This document shows positions 47,941-58,056 of a DNA stretch of 64,000 nucleotides, one piece after another. The first letter of the stretch is position 1. Each line of letters begins with the position of its first letter. The stretch is from Corylus avellana (Eukaryota; Streptophyta; Magnoliopsida; Fagales; Betulaceae). The notes below the pieces were generated by a model. The model was given only the letters and a program-made list of their open reading frames with translations. It was not told the origin of the DNA and ran no database searches. The stretch is from assembly GCF_901000735.1 (NCBI RefSeq), contig NC_081543.1:20541515-20605514 (forward strand). Reading direction: 5' to 3'. The position numbers and the translations under genes are program-made.

Positions 47941-48170
47941 TGTGACGTCCCACATCGCCTGGATATGGAGATGAGGATGTGCTTAAATGTATACTACACC
48001 CTTAATGACAACAACGCGTTTGAAAGCCGCGATGGTCATGATCCCATCAGAACCCCGCAGTTAAGCGTGCTTCTGCTGGAGTAGTACTAGGATGGGTGAC
48101 CTCCTGGGAAGTCTGGTTTGGGGGAGCCAAAAGCGGACAATATTGTGTGTCATTGGGGTGGGATGTTACA
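47941..48170 (+). mobile_element. Cassandra-type solo LTR with a 5S rRNA-derived segment
   Basis: 230 bp from TGTGACGTCCCACATCGCC to GGGATGTTACA, flanked by CTGTC (47936-47940) and CTATC (48171-48175). The L1 frame shows CTGTC is the original. About 48020-48120 resembles plant 5S rRNA: GATCCCATCAGAACCCCGCA, AGTTAAGCGTGCTT (box A region) and GGATGGGTGACCTCCTGGGA (box C region). Cassandra elements are known to carry 5S sequence in their LTRs. It is not a standalone 5S gene. Confidence 0.9.
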
Positions 48171-48270
48171 CTATCCACACAAAACATGTAATCAAATCCC
48201 AGTTTTATTCGAATAAAATCACATTTTTTCTTAGGCATTTTGGTTTCCATCAGGAAAAGCAAATCGGGTT

Positions 48271-49765
48271 TTGTTGTGCCAAATACTACCTAAATTAATA
48301 GATAATATTTAGTACGTTTTAACTCGCAAGTGCACAAGATCAAAACAATAGTATAGTGCAGCAAGTACGAGGTCGATCCCATGAGAATTGTGATTTTATT
48401 TAGATTTAATTAAAAATATCAATTTGTCACTGAATTGATATTGTGAAAAAGAAATAAAAAGATAAATGAAAAAGGTAAAGGCAGGGCTTTGATATCCACC
48501 ATTAATCATACTTAGATAATATAACAATATGCCAATGCTTTGAGCATGTTATGTCTATCTAATGTTTGTCAACCTAAGGGCATGGGTGTGTACTCCTTAA
48601 GCTATAGATTTTCCTAAGCAACGAGTTAGGCGGCATGGGTGTATACTTTAACTCTTTTCTTTCCTAAAGGATTTAGCATGGGTGTATACTAAGTTGTTCT
48701 TTAGGAAAGCATATATTCTGTGGAAATCGACAAACACATGAGGCCTAGGGCATGGGTGTATACTCTCGGTTCCCCATGTTGATTAACCCAAGAACCTGGT
48801 GTGGATTACTTTTGTTACTTATGTTAAACCCAAGACTCGGTCATCCAAATTGATTTAACTAACTAGTTCATACCACATGCATATAATGGCCAGTCACGTA
48901 CATAAGTGGAATTCATGAAAAGAGGAATTAATCAAGTTAAATATCACAACATGATCATCACAAAGGCGCCAATATTGAAATATTAAATAAACATAATTAG
49001 GGCTTCAATCTAGCCCTCCTTAAGAGTTAGTTACACATAATTAAAATAAAAAGAAAAGATAAGGGAAAGAAAGAACCGAAAACCGCTCCTAGAAGTAGCC
49101 TCCAAATTCCTCTCCCCAAGTTGTGCCTCTTCTAAGGATGTCTCCTCAATTCTTGTCTATTGAATTGTGAGGCTTAGAAGTCTATTTATAAGGCTTAGGA
49201 GAGTCCTAGAAGCCCTAGTAATCCTAGGAATTTCGGAGATTTAAGTCTAAGTCCAATTAGGATAAAGAAAACCTAAGTCCAAATCGGAATAGGATTCGCA
49301 CTAAATTGCGGTCCCATCTTGCGGCGTGATTTTGGCCTTGCGGCCCTCCGAATTGGGAAAATGCTATTTCACAATGATTTTTAGCATTTTGAGTTAGATT
49401 TCGAATGCTGCTTGAAGCACCTCAATCGCATATTGGAGCTGAATGTTATGGTCAAAATACCGAGAGGTATGCAGAATCCAATTTTTCCTCCAATCCGATT
49501 TTGACTATTATTTGAGAAATTCCGATTTACTCCTTTCTTTTATTTGATTAAACTTAACCATGATTGGCTAAGCTTAACCATATCTTCTAGGTCTTCCCAA
49601 TTTGCCCTTTAAGCTTTGAACTTTTCCGGAAACGCTTCTTTTCTTCCAAAAACCTATAAAACAAAGAAAATACAAAAAGGAAGTAAAATGGCATAAATTA
49701 ACTAAAACTAAAGGATTAAAACATGTAAGTTAAGGGCTAAAAATATGAATATTTTGGCACTTAAC
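48271..49765 (-). mobile_element. Solo LTR, family A, inside L1 ORF2
   Basis: LTR starting at TGTTGTGCC and ending CACTTAAC, flanked by GGGTT (48266-48270) and GGGCT (49766-49770). L1 coding sequence (KKPDLLFLMETK) is continuous across it. The minus-strand TATA is at 49190-49183. Confidence 0.85.
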
Positions 49766-50137
49766 GGGCTTCTTTTCCTTTACCAAATGGCGAAGGTCAT
49801 GAGCTGTCCGAGGGTTCCTAAGCCCTCGGTAATTCCAACTTAATACATTCATTGAGATTGGCAGGGCTGCAAAGCAGCCTCCGCCTAAACATTGTTTGCA
49901 TTACTAATACCAAAGTCTGAACCTCTTACTCGTTTTCTCCCAGAAAAATCTCTTAGGTCTGAAGAGGACTGCATATTGGTCTGGCATGGTCTTGCATTTT
50001 CTAGTACAGCGGCATGCACTCTTTTTTAACCAGCGTGCTGATTCAGTCCACCCACACAGGCACGGGCCATCTCACGATTTTTCATCTGGCAAGATCCTCC
50101 GGATCTGACTTTTTTGCAAAGCCCAAATTGTTGTGAA

Positions 50138-51248
50138 TGTTGAGCGCCGAATATTGCATATTTCGGCCCTTTAATTTATGTTTGCAAAGCCTTTGGCTTT
50201 ATTATTTTCTGATGTTTTTGGTAGTTTTGGTGCTCTAGTGTTTTGCAGGTGGCTAAAGGAAAATTGTGGTTCAAATGTAGAAGATGCAAAGAAATTGAAG
50301 AATAGCATTTCTGGAGTTAGGATCGAGTGCATTACATTGGCACAGAAGCCTTACGCTCGAGCGCACCTGTGCTCGAGCTTGGACATCAGTGCACGAGCGC
50401 AACTGCTCTGCAAAAGACATGAAGCCCGAGTGCGATTGAGCACACCTAGTGTACGATCAAGCACACTTGTTCGACCTGACAGCGTTAAAAACCCTAGTTT
50501 TTATTATAAATACCATATTCTTTTATTGAAAACGCATCAAGGGGGCGCCATTCATTGTACTTTTGACGTTTTTCTGGCATTTTGAGGTCTAAAAGTGATT
50601 TCCCTTTGTACGTTTTTAGTTTTTGATGAATTCAATCCATTTAATCATGCCGTTTGAAGTCATGAGAGGCTAAAATTTTCAACTAAGGTTGAAGATGAAG
50701 CCTCGTCATTGAATAGTTTTATGTTTTCATGTTTGTTCGTTTCAATTCAATTATGTGACAAAATTGTGTTTGACTGTTGCAAATTTGGAAATTCATTGTA
50801 TTTTATCCGACGGATACAATGCATCTTTTGATTTACTTTGGATATCAAAGCATGGATACATTGGATCTTTTGAACTAAATTGGATATGCATTGTCTTTTG
50901 TCAAATGGATGGATTCATTGATCTTTGAATAGGAACAATAGAACATGCCTAGGTTTAATTGTTTGTCGGATTTGTGAACTAAAACGTGAGAATGTATGCT
51001 TTAATTTGGTGAGGTGGATTCTGAAAACCTTAGTATCTTTTTATCATTCCATTTAATCATTTTTAATTTTAGTTTATTTTTATTTTGAATGACAAAAATC
51101 CCAAAATTTGGAACTAGGTAAAAATAGAATTAGTTTAGATAAAAATTGATTTTTGCAAAGCAATTCCCTATCGATTGACCTCGCACTTGCACACACTATA
51201 TTGCCCACGACGCGTGCGCTTGTGAGTATAATTATAATTTGCACATTA
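50138..51248 (+). mobile_element. Solo LTR, family C, in the L1 spacer region
   Basis: Begins TGTTGAGCGCCGAATATTGC, ends near TTGCACATTA, and is flanked by perfect GTGAA duplications (50133-50137 and 51249-51253). The TATA box is at 50505-50512, with a motif array upstream (about 50320-50475). A 135-codon ORF at 50178-50585 overlies this promoter region and is judged spurious. Confidence 0.85.
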
Positions 51249-51373
51249 GTGAACCAACCACTTGCCCCAGAGTTGGAGGCGTGTAGTTGACTGCTTTCAA
51301 ATTCGGCCCTGGCTTGCATTTTCCCTTTTAGCTACATGCACATTTCTTTTCTCACCATCTTGTTGGTTCGGTC

Positions 51374-51535
51374 TAAGGTTGGCAAAATAGGTACCTTGCA
51401 GATACCTGTTTATCCTATGCATATTTTCTTATAATAAGATTTTAGATTAGATGCATGAATTATCTTAAATCTTATTATAAAAAAGCATACGTAGAATAAA
51501 CAGGTATGTGCCAGGTACCTATTTTGCCAGCCCTA
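51374..51535. mobile_element. hAT-type MITE in the L1
   Basis: 162 bp with inverted ends TAAGGTTGGCAAAATAGGTA and TAGGGCTGGCAAAATAGGTA, flanked by 8-bp GTTCGGTC (51366-51373) and GTTCAGTC (51536-51543). The 8-bp duplication and TAGGG-type ends indicate hAT. AT-rich centre, no ORF. Confidence 0.85.
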
Positions 51536-52600
51536 GTTCAGTCCACCCACAAAGCCATGGACATTTCCACGATTTTGCACCTGTCGGGCTCCTACTGAGC
51601 TGGCTTTTTTGCAGGGCCCAAATGATTGTGAACCAGCCATCTGTCCCAGAGTTGGAGACATGTAGTTTTCTGCATTCACCTTCGGCCACGTTCTTTCCTT
51701 ATTCCCCGCCACTAGATTCCATTCCATTTTCTCTTTGATGTGATTCCATTGACCCCTATAAGAGTTATCTGGTTTTTGGAGATTTCCTTCCCCTTGAGCA
51801 GCTTCTATATGCGGATACATCTCCCCTTGACTGTGGCCTGAATCTTCGTTGAGATCTTTTTGGGCAAGAAAGTTGCCGTCCACGGATTCCCCCTAGCACC
51901 TTGCTTCACAAGCTAATTTCTTCCCTTGATTTAAGGGATCATTGTCTTCAGCAATTACCAAGTGAGGAAACGGCTTTTCTTGCTGGATTCCCATATTGCC
52001 CTCCACTGCCAAAGATGGTGAATTTAATTCCTCCGAAGCTTCGCTTCTTTTTTCCTTGCCAGATGCATGCAAATCTTCTTTAAATGGTAAATCATCACTT
52101 CCCATTGCATTCTCATTCACACACAAATCTTTTTGTCTCCCCTCCATACTTTTCGTATTTTCCCCATAGAAACTGCTGTCCACCTCATTAATGCCATCAA
52201 ACGGATCCTTTTCTCCAAAAGGAAAATTTCCCATTTTTGTATGATGTGCATGGCCAGCCAGCCCGTCATTGGCTCTAGAAAATTCTATCAATATTTTGCC
52301 ACTACTGTTTGCAGCATTTGGCATCGCAGCCCCTTCCGGTGGTTGGAAAGCTCCTCGCCCCGGCCCTACAAATATTCAGTGGCCTCCTCTCTTAGGCACA
52401 TCCGCCGTTTTTCCAGCCAAGTTCTATTCAGTGGGACTCTGAGCCAAGGACTATACTAAGTTTCTGGCCCATCTCCTTGCCTTCCTTTTCCATCTCCTTT
52501 CGTGCATCCTTCTGTGCCATGGCAGATCCTCTCACAACTAAAGCAAAATTTTAGGATCTTCTCGTATTGGAATGGCACCCAAAGAGAATTTTCTTTCAAC
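51533..52600 (-). pseudogene. L1 ORF1 remnant with a zinc knuckle
   Basis: Near 52570-52500 the minus strand reads FQYEKILKFCFSCERICHG, then YSPWLRVP, the layout of plant L1 ORF1 (…YE.LP.FC..CG..GH…C…YG.WLR). Two open segments follow, 52324-51893 and 51883-51533, acidic and Ser/Asn-rich with no further domain seen. The N-terminal RNA-binding part is missing. Stops at 52400-52330 break the frame. Confidence 0.65.
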
Positions 52601-52605
52601 TTTTG

Positions 52606-54518
52606 GTAAGTGTTAAACACACAATTTTATTACATGCCTCTTTTGGTGCCTTGCACAAAATTAAAATTTCTTTCATCAATTCAATTTCATGGCATATACT
52701 GAAGATCATGTGAGACACAAAACCCTAGCCCTTTGTAACCATCAACTATGGTATTCATTCTCTTTTGTCTCTTTTCTCTTTCTACCCCTGCATTTTCCAA
52801 GGGAAAATTGGGTTCTCTCTCAATCCCTTTCTCTCTCACGACTACCAATATATCAAAGCTATTTGCCATCCTCTTCAAATTTCATTCTCACATGATGCAA
52901 TCCCTTTTCTTTTGATTTTGTTTTATCTTTTTTTCCTCTTCCTTTTTCCCATGCTGCGCTTGCACGTCTCTTTCCTTCTTTTCATTTCTTTTCTTTTCTT
53001 TTCTTTTCCGCTCTTGTCTTCTACTCCCTCACGCAATCCCTACTCTTTCTCTTATTTATACCCCTCATCTCTCAGTCAATCGTGAGAGTTAAAGAAACTA
53101 GAGAGGCAGAGAGCGAGTAAGGGAGAGAGAAGGCGAGGGGCAGCAAATTAGAAAGGGAGAAGAGCAAAACCAGAGAAAGGGAGGGAGACGGACCGAGCGG
53201 AAGAAATAGAGAGAGAAAAAGAGATTGGCGATGAGATAAAGAAATATAAATTTATGAGAAAGAAGGCATGAGACTGAGATAGAAGAGAATGATTTGGGTT
53301 TTTACGGACTAAATCACTGGGTTCATTGAGGTAAACCCACTCCCTTGTATTTTTGATTAATTAGTTAATTTCAACAGAGTCTAATTATAAGGTGTTATTA
53401 AATTGGTAGTTGTTAACCAAAGTGGAACAACAAGTTATTTTCCAAGGTGATTGATTAGCAAGTTCAAAGACTACTCATGGCCGCGGTCTAGAGTAAGTAA
53501 ATTCACTACCCCTTCTAAACTTATCATGTCATGCTATTTATACATTTATGTATCAAATTGAAATACTTATTTTATTTACATATTATGGAGTTAGAATGCA
53601 TGCATGAAAGATTCTGCTAAAAGGTTTTTGGATGAGACGCTATTCATTTCAAAGAATTATTTAGAATGCTCTTTTTTTTATTTAAAAAAAAAATGCTTTC
53701 TAATTATAGCAAGTTGATATTTGGAAAATTTCCAAAATGAGAAAAAGAAATTTTGAAAGCATGATGATAAACCCTCCTACATATTGCCTAAGTCGTATCA
53801 AGAGAAGTACAAGAAACAAGAAAAAGTTATAAAATGAGGGCATGTATGGAGGAGAGTATTTTGGCCCCAAGAGAAACATGAAAGTAACTCGGTACTGATG
53901 CTAAGGATGGATGCACAACCACTAAAAGAGGATCTGCTAGAAGGTGGTTTCATCATTTTTTGCCATGTTGAGTACACCTAGAGTTAATCGGCTGGCCAAG
54001 GGAACGAAGCTGTGGCCACAGGATCTCATCACAGGTCACAAGGGCCGCACAACCCTAGTACACCTGGGTAACAGTGTACATAGGCCCTATTATGAGATAA
54101 TGATAATAAAAAATTTCTTTGATTTATGATGATGTTTTATTGCTAGACGTAGTAGTATGAATATGTGACTGGTATGGGATGGTTGCATATGTATACTCTT
54201 ATGGCTGGTTGGCATATATATATTTTTGTGCTTTCCGAGTTCAAAACAAAATATTTTTCAAAACTGGGAACAACGAGTACAACTATTTATGGTTGTGGAT
54301 TTTACTTACTGGGCCCCCTTTGGGCTCATTCAGTTTTATTTCTTGTTTTCAGTTAAAGAGCAAGGTGGAATAGAAGGCCGGAATGGGGGCGAAAATAACT
54401 TATCCAATAATTTATATTAAGCACTCTAATAGACCTTATAGATCTTTACAAAATAATATATTTTTTTTTAAAAGACGAAAAGCGACAAACCTAGCCTTAA
54501 CAGGTTGGGGGTGTTACA
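52606..54518 (+). repeat. Second Tekay-type LTR (5' LTR), left end unclear
   Basis: The last 1.1 kb (from about 53440) aligns by eye with 43900-45082 and ends GGGGGTGTTACA. 53050-53060 has CTTATTTATA, TATA-like. 52690-53090 is CT-rich and 53090-53230 GA-rich. The start is not clear: there is no TGTGACAATCC, and the L1 ends at about 52605. The U3 part does not resemble the first Tekay LTR, suggesting another subfamily. No gene seen. Confidence 0.65.
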
Positions 54519-54522
54519 ATTA

Positions 54523-54534
54523 TGGTATCCGAGG
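54523..54534 (+). promoter_or_regulatory. Primer binding site, tRNA-Met type, of a truncated Tekay element
   Basis: TGGTATCCGAGG follows the LTR end after 4 bp. The usual initiator-Met site is TGGTATCAGAGC. The element breaks off within about 40 bp at a (TA)n run (54566-54582). Confidence 0.7.
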
Positions 54535-54639
54535 AAAGGTTATAAGGTTCTGTAGACTTTTAAAATATATATATATATATATTGAACCATCCTCGTCGTA
54601 ACGGGAGTTAATCCTCGTTAAGACGCAAAGAGTAAAAAG

Positions 54640-54960
54640 TAGATTTGAATACCCATCACAAGCCCATCCTAACAAGACTTCTGACGAGAAAATTGTAGCT
54701 TCAACTTTGGTTATGTTACATGTCCCATCCTGACGAGGTTCCTAACGAGAAAAACAATAGCTTCAGCTTTGGTCCCGTTCTAGCAGGACTCCTTACGAGG
54801 AACCAGTAACTTCCTGTTACATGTCCCGTTCTGATGGGACTCTTGATGAGGAAACAAAAACTTCCTGTTACATGTCCTGTTCTGATGCGGTTCCTGAAGG
54901 GAAAACAGTAACTCCCCGTTACATGTCTCATTCTGACGCCCCATCCAATAGGGAAGGCTA
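54640..54960. repeat. Degenerate tandem repeat, units of about 55-65 bp
   Basis: Four to five loose repeats share CCTGTTACATGTCCCGTTCT, a GACGAGG or GATGGGAC step, CCT..CGAGGAA and AGTAACTTC. Unit length and sequence vary. The repeat is not seen elsewhere in the window. ORFs over it are by-products of the repetition. Confidence 0.7.
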
Positions 54961-56646
54961 AGAACTCTTACAAACATCAAATCTTCACCCCGACACTTGG
55001 GGAAGAATGGGAAATTATAAACAATGTTTTGATCATTAAATAAGGCCAAACTCCTAACAAATTTGTTTAAGTTTCTTGAGATTCTTACCATTTTGTTTTC
55101 TTAATTTAGTGAATTTTTCAAATAGCTTGTTGTAAGTACTCTGCAAATTATCCACTCCCTCATATTCACTATCAAAATAAGGGATTTTATCAGAAGGCAT
55201 TATTGGGGTCAATAGGATCACACTCAAGAATTAAATCCTTCACAGTTTAAACCCGCTCTGATACTAATAAATAGACTCCAAAAACACACCAGGAGGGGGG
55301 GGGTGAATATGTGTTTTTGTAAAATAATGCGGAATTAAAACATATAAGCATGCAACAATCAATCACCAAAATATGTAAACTAATAAATATTGGGATTATG
55401 CCCTGAATCCCAATGATTTTATATATCTGTGCTGACATTCAAATGTTTGTTATGAATATAGATGTTATATTCACTGATTAAAATGAATTGAGAATATAGC
55501 ACATAAAATGTCTGTTACATGCTTATTACCATGTTTATCATATTTGTTATGCATGTGAAAAGTCTTAGAATTACATTGTATATGGATATGGTTGTGAGTA
55601 ACGTGGTTATCACACAAGGTCATAGTCCATAATCTTTGTATCCTTAAAGTATAAAGTTTGCAGTCAGTAAATGGAACTGGGCATTCCATTTTGAGTAAGA
55701 ATGTTACACATCGAATCTTGGTCATCTACCTTGATCAAGCGAAATGGTGACTTCGGGATTGATGTGTAGTGTGCTGAGAACCTAAGGCACTTAACAGACC
55801 ATGGAGTTGTCTTTTTTTCATAAAGATACTGTGTATTGAGAAAACACAGTAAACTCGTTAAAGGCTTTTTAGACTTTGATTCTAAATCCTAAGAAGTTTG
55901 TGAACTCATATGTGAAGTAATGATTACTTTGATATATCGTAGAGTGAGACCTATCATCAGTCAACATAACTCAATACGTTGGGTAATCACATCTAACATT
56001 GTGGGAACACCAATTTCAAGAGGGAAATCAAATCCTTTGTTGGTAAACAAAGAGAAAAGAAATTTCCCCTTGAGATAGATTTTATGGATATTATTCTTAG
56101 AGTCTTCGGCTGAAGCATTTTGGTTGGAATACTAAAATATATATACATGTGTTTTACACCTGTATGAGAATAATATAAAATCAGTGATTCAAGGATAAAG
56201 AGGTAGAGAATTAAGTGGCAGTATCCTAAGCCTTAATTCTACTACGGAATATTTCATGGAAGAATCATAAGTCAAAAAGTCGAAGCTATTAATTGTTTTA
56301 AATCAAAAATATTTATTGGTGTTCAATCACATTCATTTAGTAGAAGTAATTCTTATTAGAATATTGTTGCGTAATTAATGTCAGGGTGAGACGATTACGG
56401 ACCTATTCAAGCCAATAATATTTTTCCCTTTAGGTGCCTCGCCAAGCTGATGTAATTTAACCATAAGGCTTTCTTATTTATTAGGCTAAGTGTTTTATTT
56501 AATTAAAACATGGGCTAAAGAGATTAGATGTAATTGGGCTTGGGATAAAACCTAGAGGCCCAATGAGCATGAGTGGAAAAACATAATGCCAAATTTATTC
56601 ACTGGTCCTATGCATTAGAGACAAGGAGAAAGGGCTAGGGTAAAAG
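54961..56646. other. Unassigned non-coding stretch, possibly degraded retroelement
   Basis: No supported ORF on either strand. TCTGATACTAATAAATAGAC and a nine-G run followed by TGAATATGTG (about 55257-55310) recall sequence around LTRs of some plant retrotransposons, but I cannot name the family. 55440-56640 shows no repeat structure, TATA/primer arrangement or coding remnant. The Athila LTR begins at 56647 (AAAAG before it). Confidence 0.4.
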
Positions 56647-58023
56647 TGTTGTGCAAATTTATTTAACTCGCAAGTGCACGAATCAATTATAGTTAATGGA
56701 TTGCAAGTGCGAGGTCGAACCCACAGGGAATTGTACTCTTGAAAGCAATTTTAAATCTAAATTAATTAAATCCTAATCTAGTTCCAAATTTTTGAGAGAT
56801 TTTTCTGTTTGAATAAAAAAAAACAAAAGCATGAGCAATTTAAAGTGATTGAAATCTTATGACGAAACACTAAAGTTTCAGAATCCACACTCACAAATTC
56901 ATAACAACATAATTTCATGATCTATAATATTCCCCAAAGTTCTCACATATAAATCTTAAGTTTTTTTTACTATTGCTTCAAAGAATTAATCAAAAGATCC
57001 CATGTATCCATTCATAACCCAAATCACAAAAGAAATCCAATATTCGATCAAATCATTAACTGTATCCGTAAATCACAAGAAAATATCCAATCTTTATCAA
57101 AACATCAATTGTATCCAGAGAATAAATCACAGGGGAAATCCAATTTTTAACAAAGAAAACCAAGCAATCAATTATATTGAATAATCTTAAATCATCAAGT
57201 GTATCCTTGAATCACAAAAGATATCCAAGAGTTATTCAATCCAATTGATTAGAAGTAAAACAATAGAGCAATTAAACCATTAAATTGGGAAATATTACAT
57301 ACATGAAACAAAGTTGCTAATCATAAGTGAGGCTTCATCTTCAACCTTAGTTGAAGGTTTAGCCTCTCATGTTATTGAAAGACAAAACAAAATTGATTGA
57401 ATTCATAATGTAAAATCGAGTACTTACAAATAAGAATCACAAAGTAGAGATTCAAAAGTTAGGAAAACCTTAAACTCTCTTCTTTCTCCTCTGCAATCTT
57501 CAAATTCGTAGCCCCCTCAACTAATCTGATAATTCCCTATTTATAGACCTAAAACTTAGGGTTTTACAAGTTGAAATCGGATACAATTCGTCCAGGTTTG
57601 TACCATTTAATTACGGGACGATTTTGGAATAGTAAACGTCCGAATTAGCAAAATCCTATTTCACAATGAATTGTAGTATTTTGAGTTAGCTTTTCCAACG
57701 CCACTTGAATCACCTCAATCGGATATGTGAGCAAAAAGTTATGGTCAAAATACTGAGACGTGTAGAATCTGAATTTGAATCCAATTCGAAATTTTATTCA
57801 ATCTTATCCTTAATCCGATTTACCCATTTCTTGGATTTGGTTAAACTTAACCATATCATCTAGGTCTTCTCAAAGTATGTTTTCTTCCAAAAAGTAGTTT
57901 TTCTTCAACACCTACAAAATACTAAAAACACAAAACTAACACAGAACATCAGATAATAACACAACTAAAGGATTAACACAAGTAAATTAAGGGGTTTAAA
58001 TATGCAATATTTGGCACACATCA
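56647..58023 (-). repeat. 3' LTR of the Athila element (family B)
   Basis: TGTTGTGCAAATTTATTTAA to GGCACACATCA, 1,377 bp, with minus-strand TATA at 57545-57538. Confidence 0.9.
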
Positions 58024-58056
58024 AACACCCCCAAATTTAACTTTTGCTAGTCCCTT
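58024..58056 (-). promoter_or_regulatory. Polypurine tract and terminal hairpin of the Athila element
   Basis: Minus-strand TTGCTAAGGGACTAGCAA, spacer, AAATTTGGGGGTGTT, then the LTR. Confidence 0.8.

Larger units (their letters stand above)
45083..49852 (-). pseudogene. L1 ORF2 pseudogene: endonuclease and reverse transcriptase
   Basis: Starts at 49852 with MNVLSWNYRGLRNPRTAHDL, the L1 endonuclease start. After the LTR-A insertion it resumes with LFLMETKMPKKK and, across the Cassandra insertion, VDSEGRSGG. The segment 47536-47150 precedes RT. RT blocks include LKAPGPDGFKAEFYQQQW (about 46690-46640), SRGCGQGDPLSLYLFLL (about 46120-46070) and the catalytic LLFTDDSLIF (about 45975-45945). C-terminal GFGFRDLRIFNKALL lies near 45450-45410, and the frame ends at 45083 before any RNase H or tail. 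Stops and frameshifts throughout. Confidence 0.85.
50028..51720. repeat. Imperfect direct duplication in the L1 ORF1/spacer region
   Basis: Removing the LTR-C insertion, the sequence from TTCAGTCCACCCAC through CCAGAGTTGGAG (50034-50137, 51249-51310) recurs, diverged, at 51537-51680. One copy carries the MITE at its edge. Confidence 0.7.
45083..52605 (-). mobile_element. L1-type LINE, truncated at both ends and carrying four insertions
   Basis: Minus-strand order: ORF1 zinc-knuckle remnant (about 52600-51533), spacer with a duplicated segment, ORF2 from 49852 (endonuclease, RT) to 45083. It is broken by a hAT MITE (51374-51535), an LTR-C solo (50138-51248), an LTR-A solo (48271-49765) and a Cassandra LTR (47941-48170). 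The 3' end with poly(A) is missing at the Tekay LTR boundary. The 5' end is missing at about 52605. Confidence 0.85.

Noticed and set aside
48010..48130. Possible functional 5S rRNA gene
   Set aside because: It is embedded in a Cassandra LTR with LTR ends and a target duplication, and its 5' part does not match 5S well.
52690..53300. CT-rich then GA-rich stretch resembling a plant gene promoter and 5' UTR
   Set aside because: It lies in the upstream part of a Tekay-type LTR that ends with a primer binding site; no coding exon follows.
54640..54960. CRISPR-like repeat spacing
   Set aside because: Units are degenerate along their whole length with no fixed repeat/spacer structure, in plant DNA.
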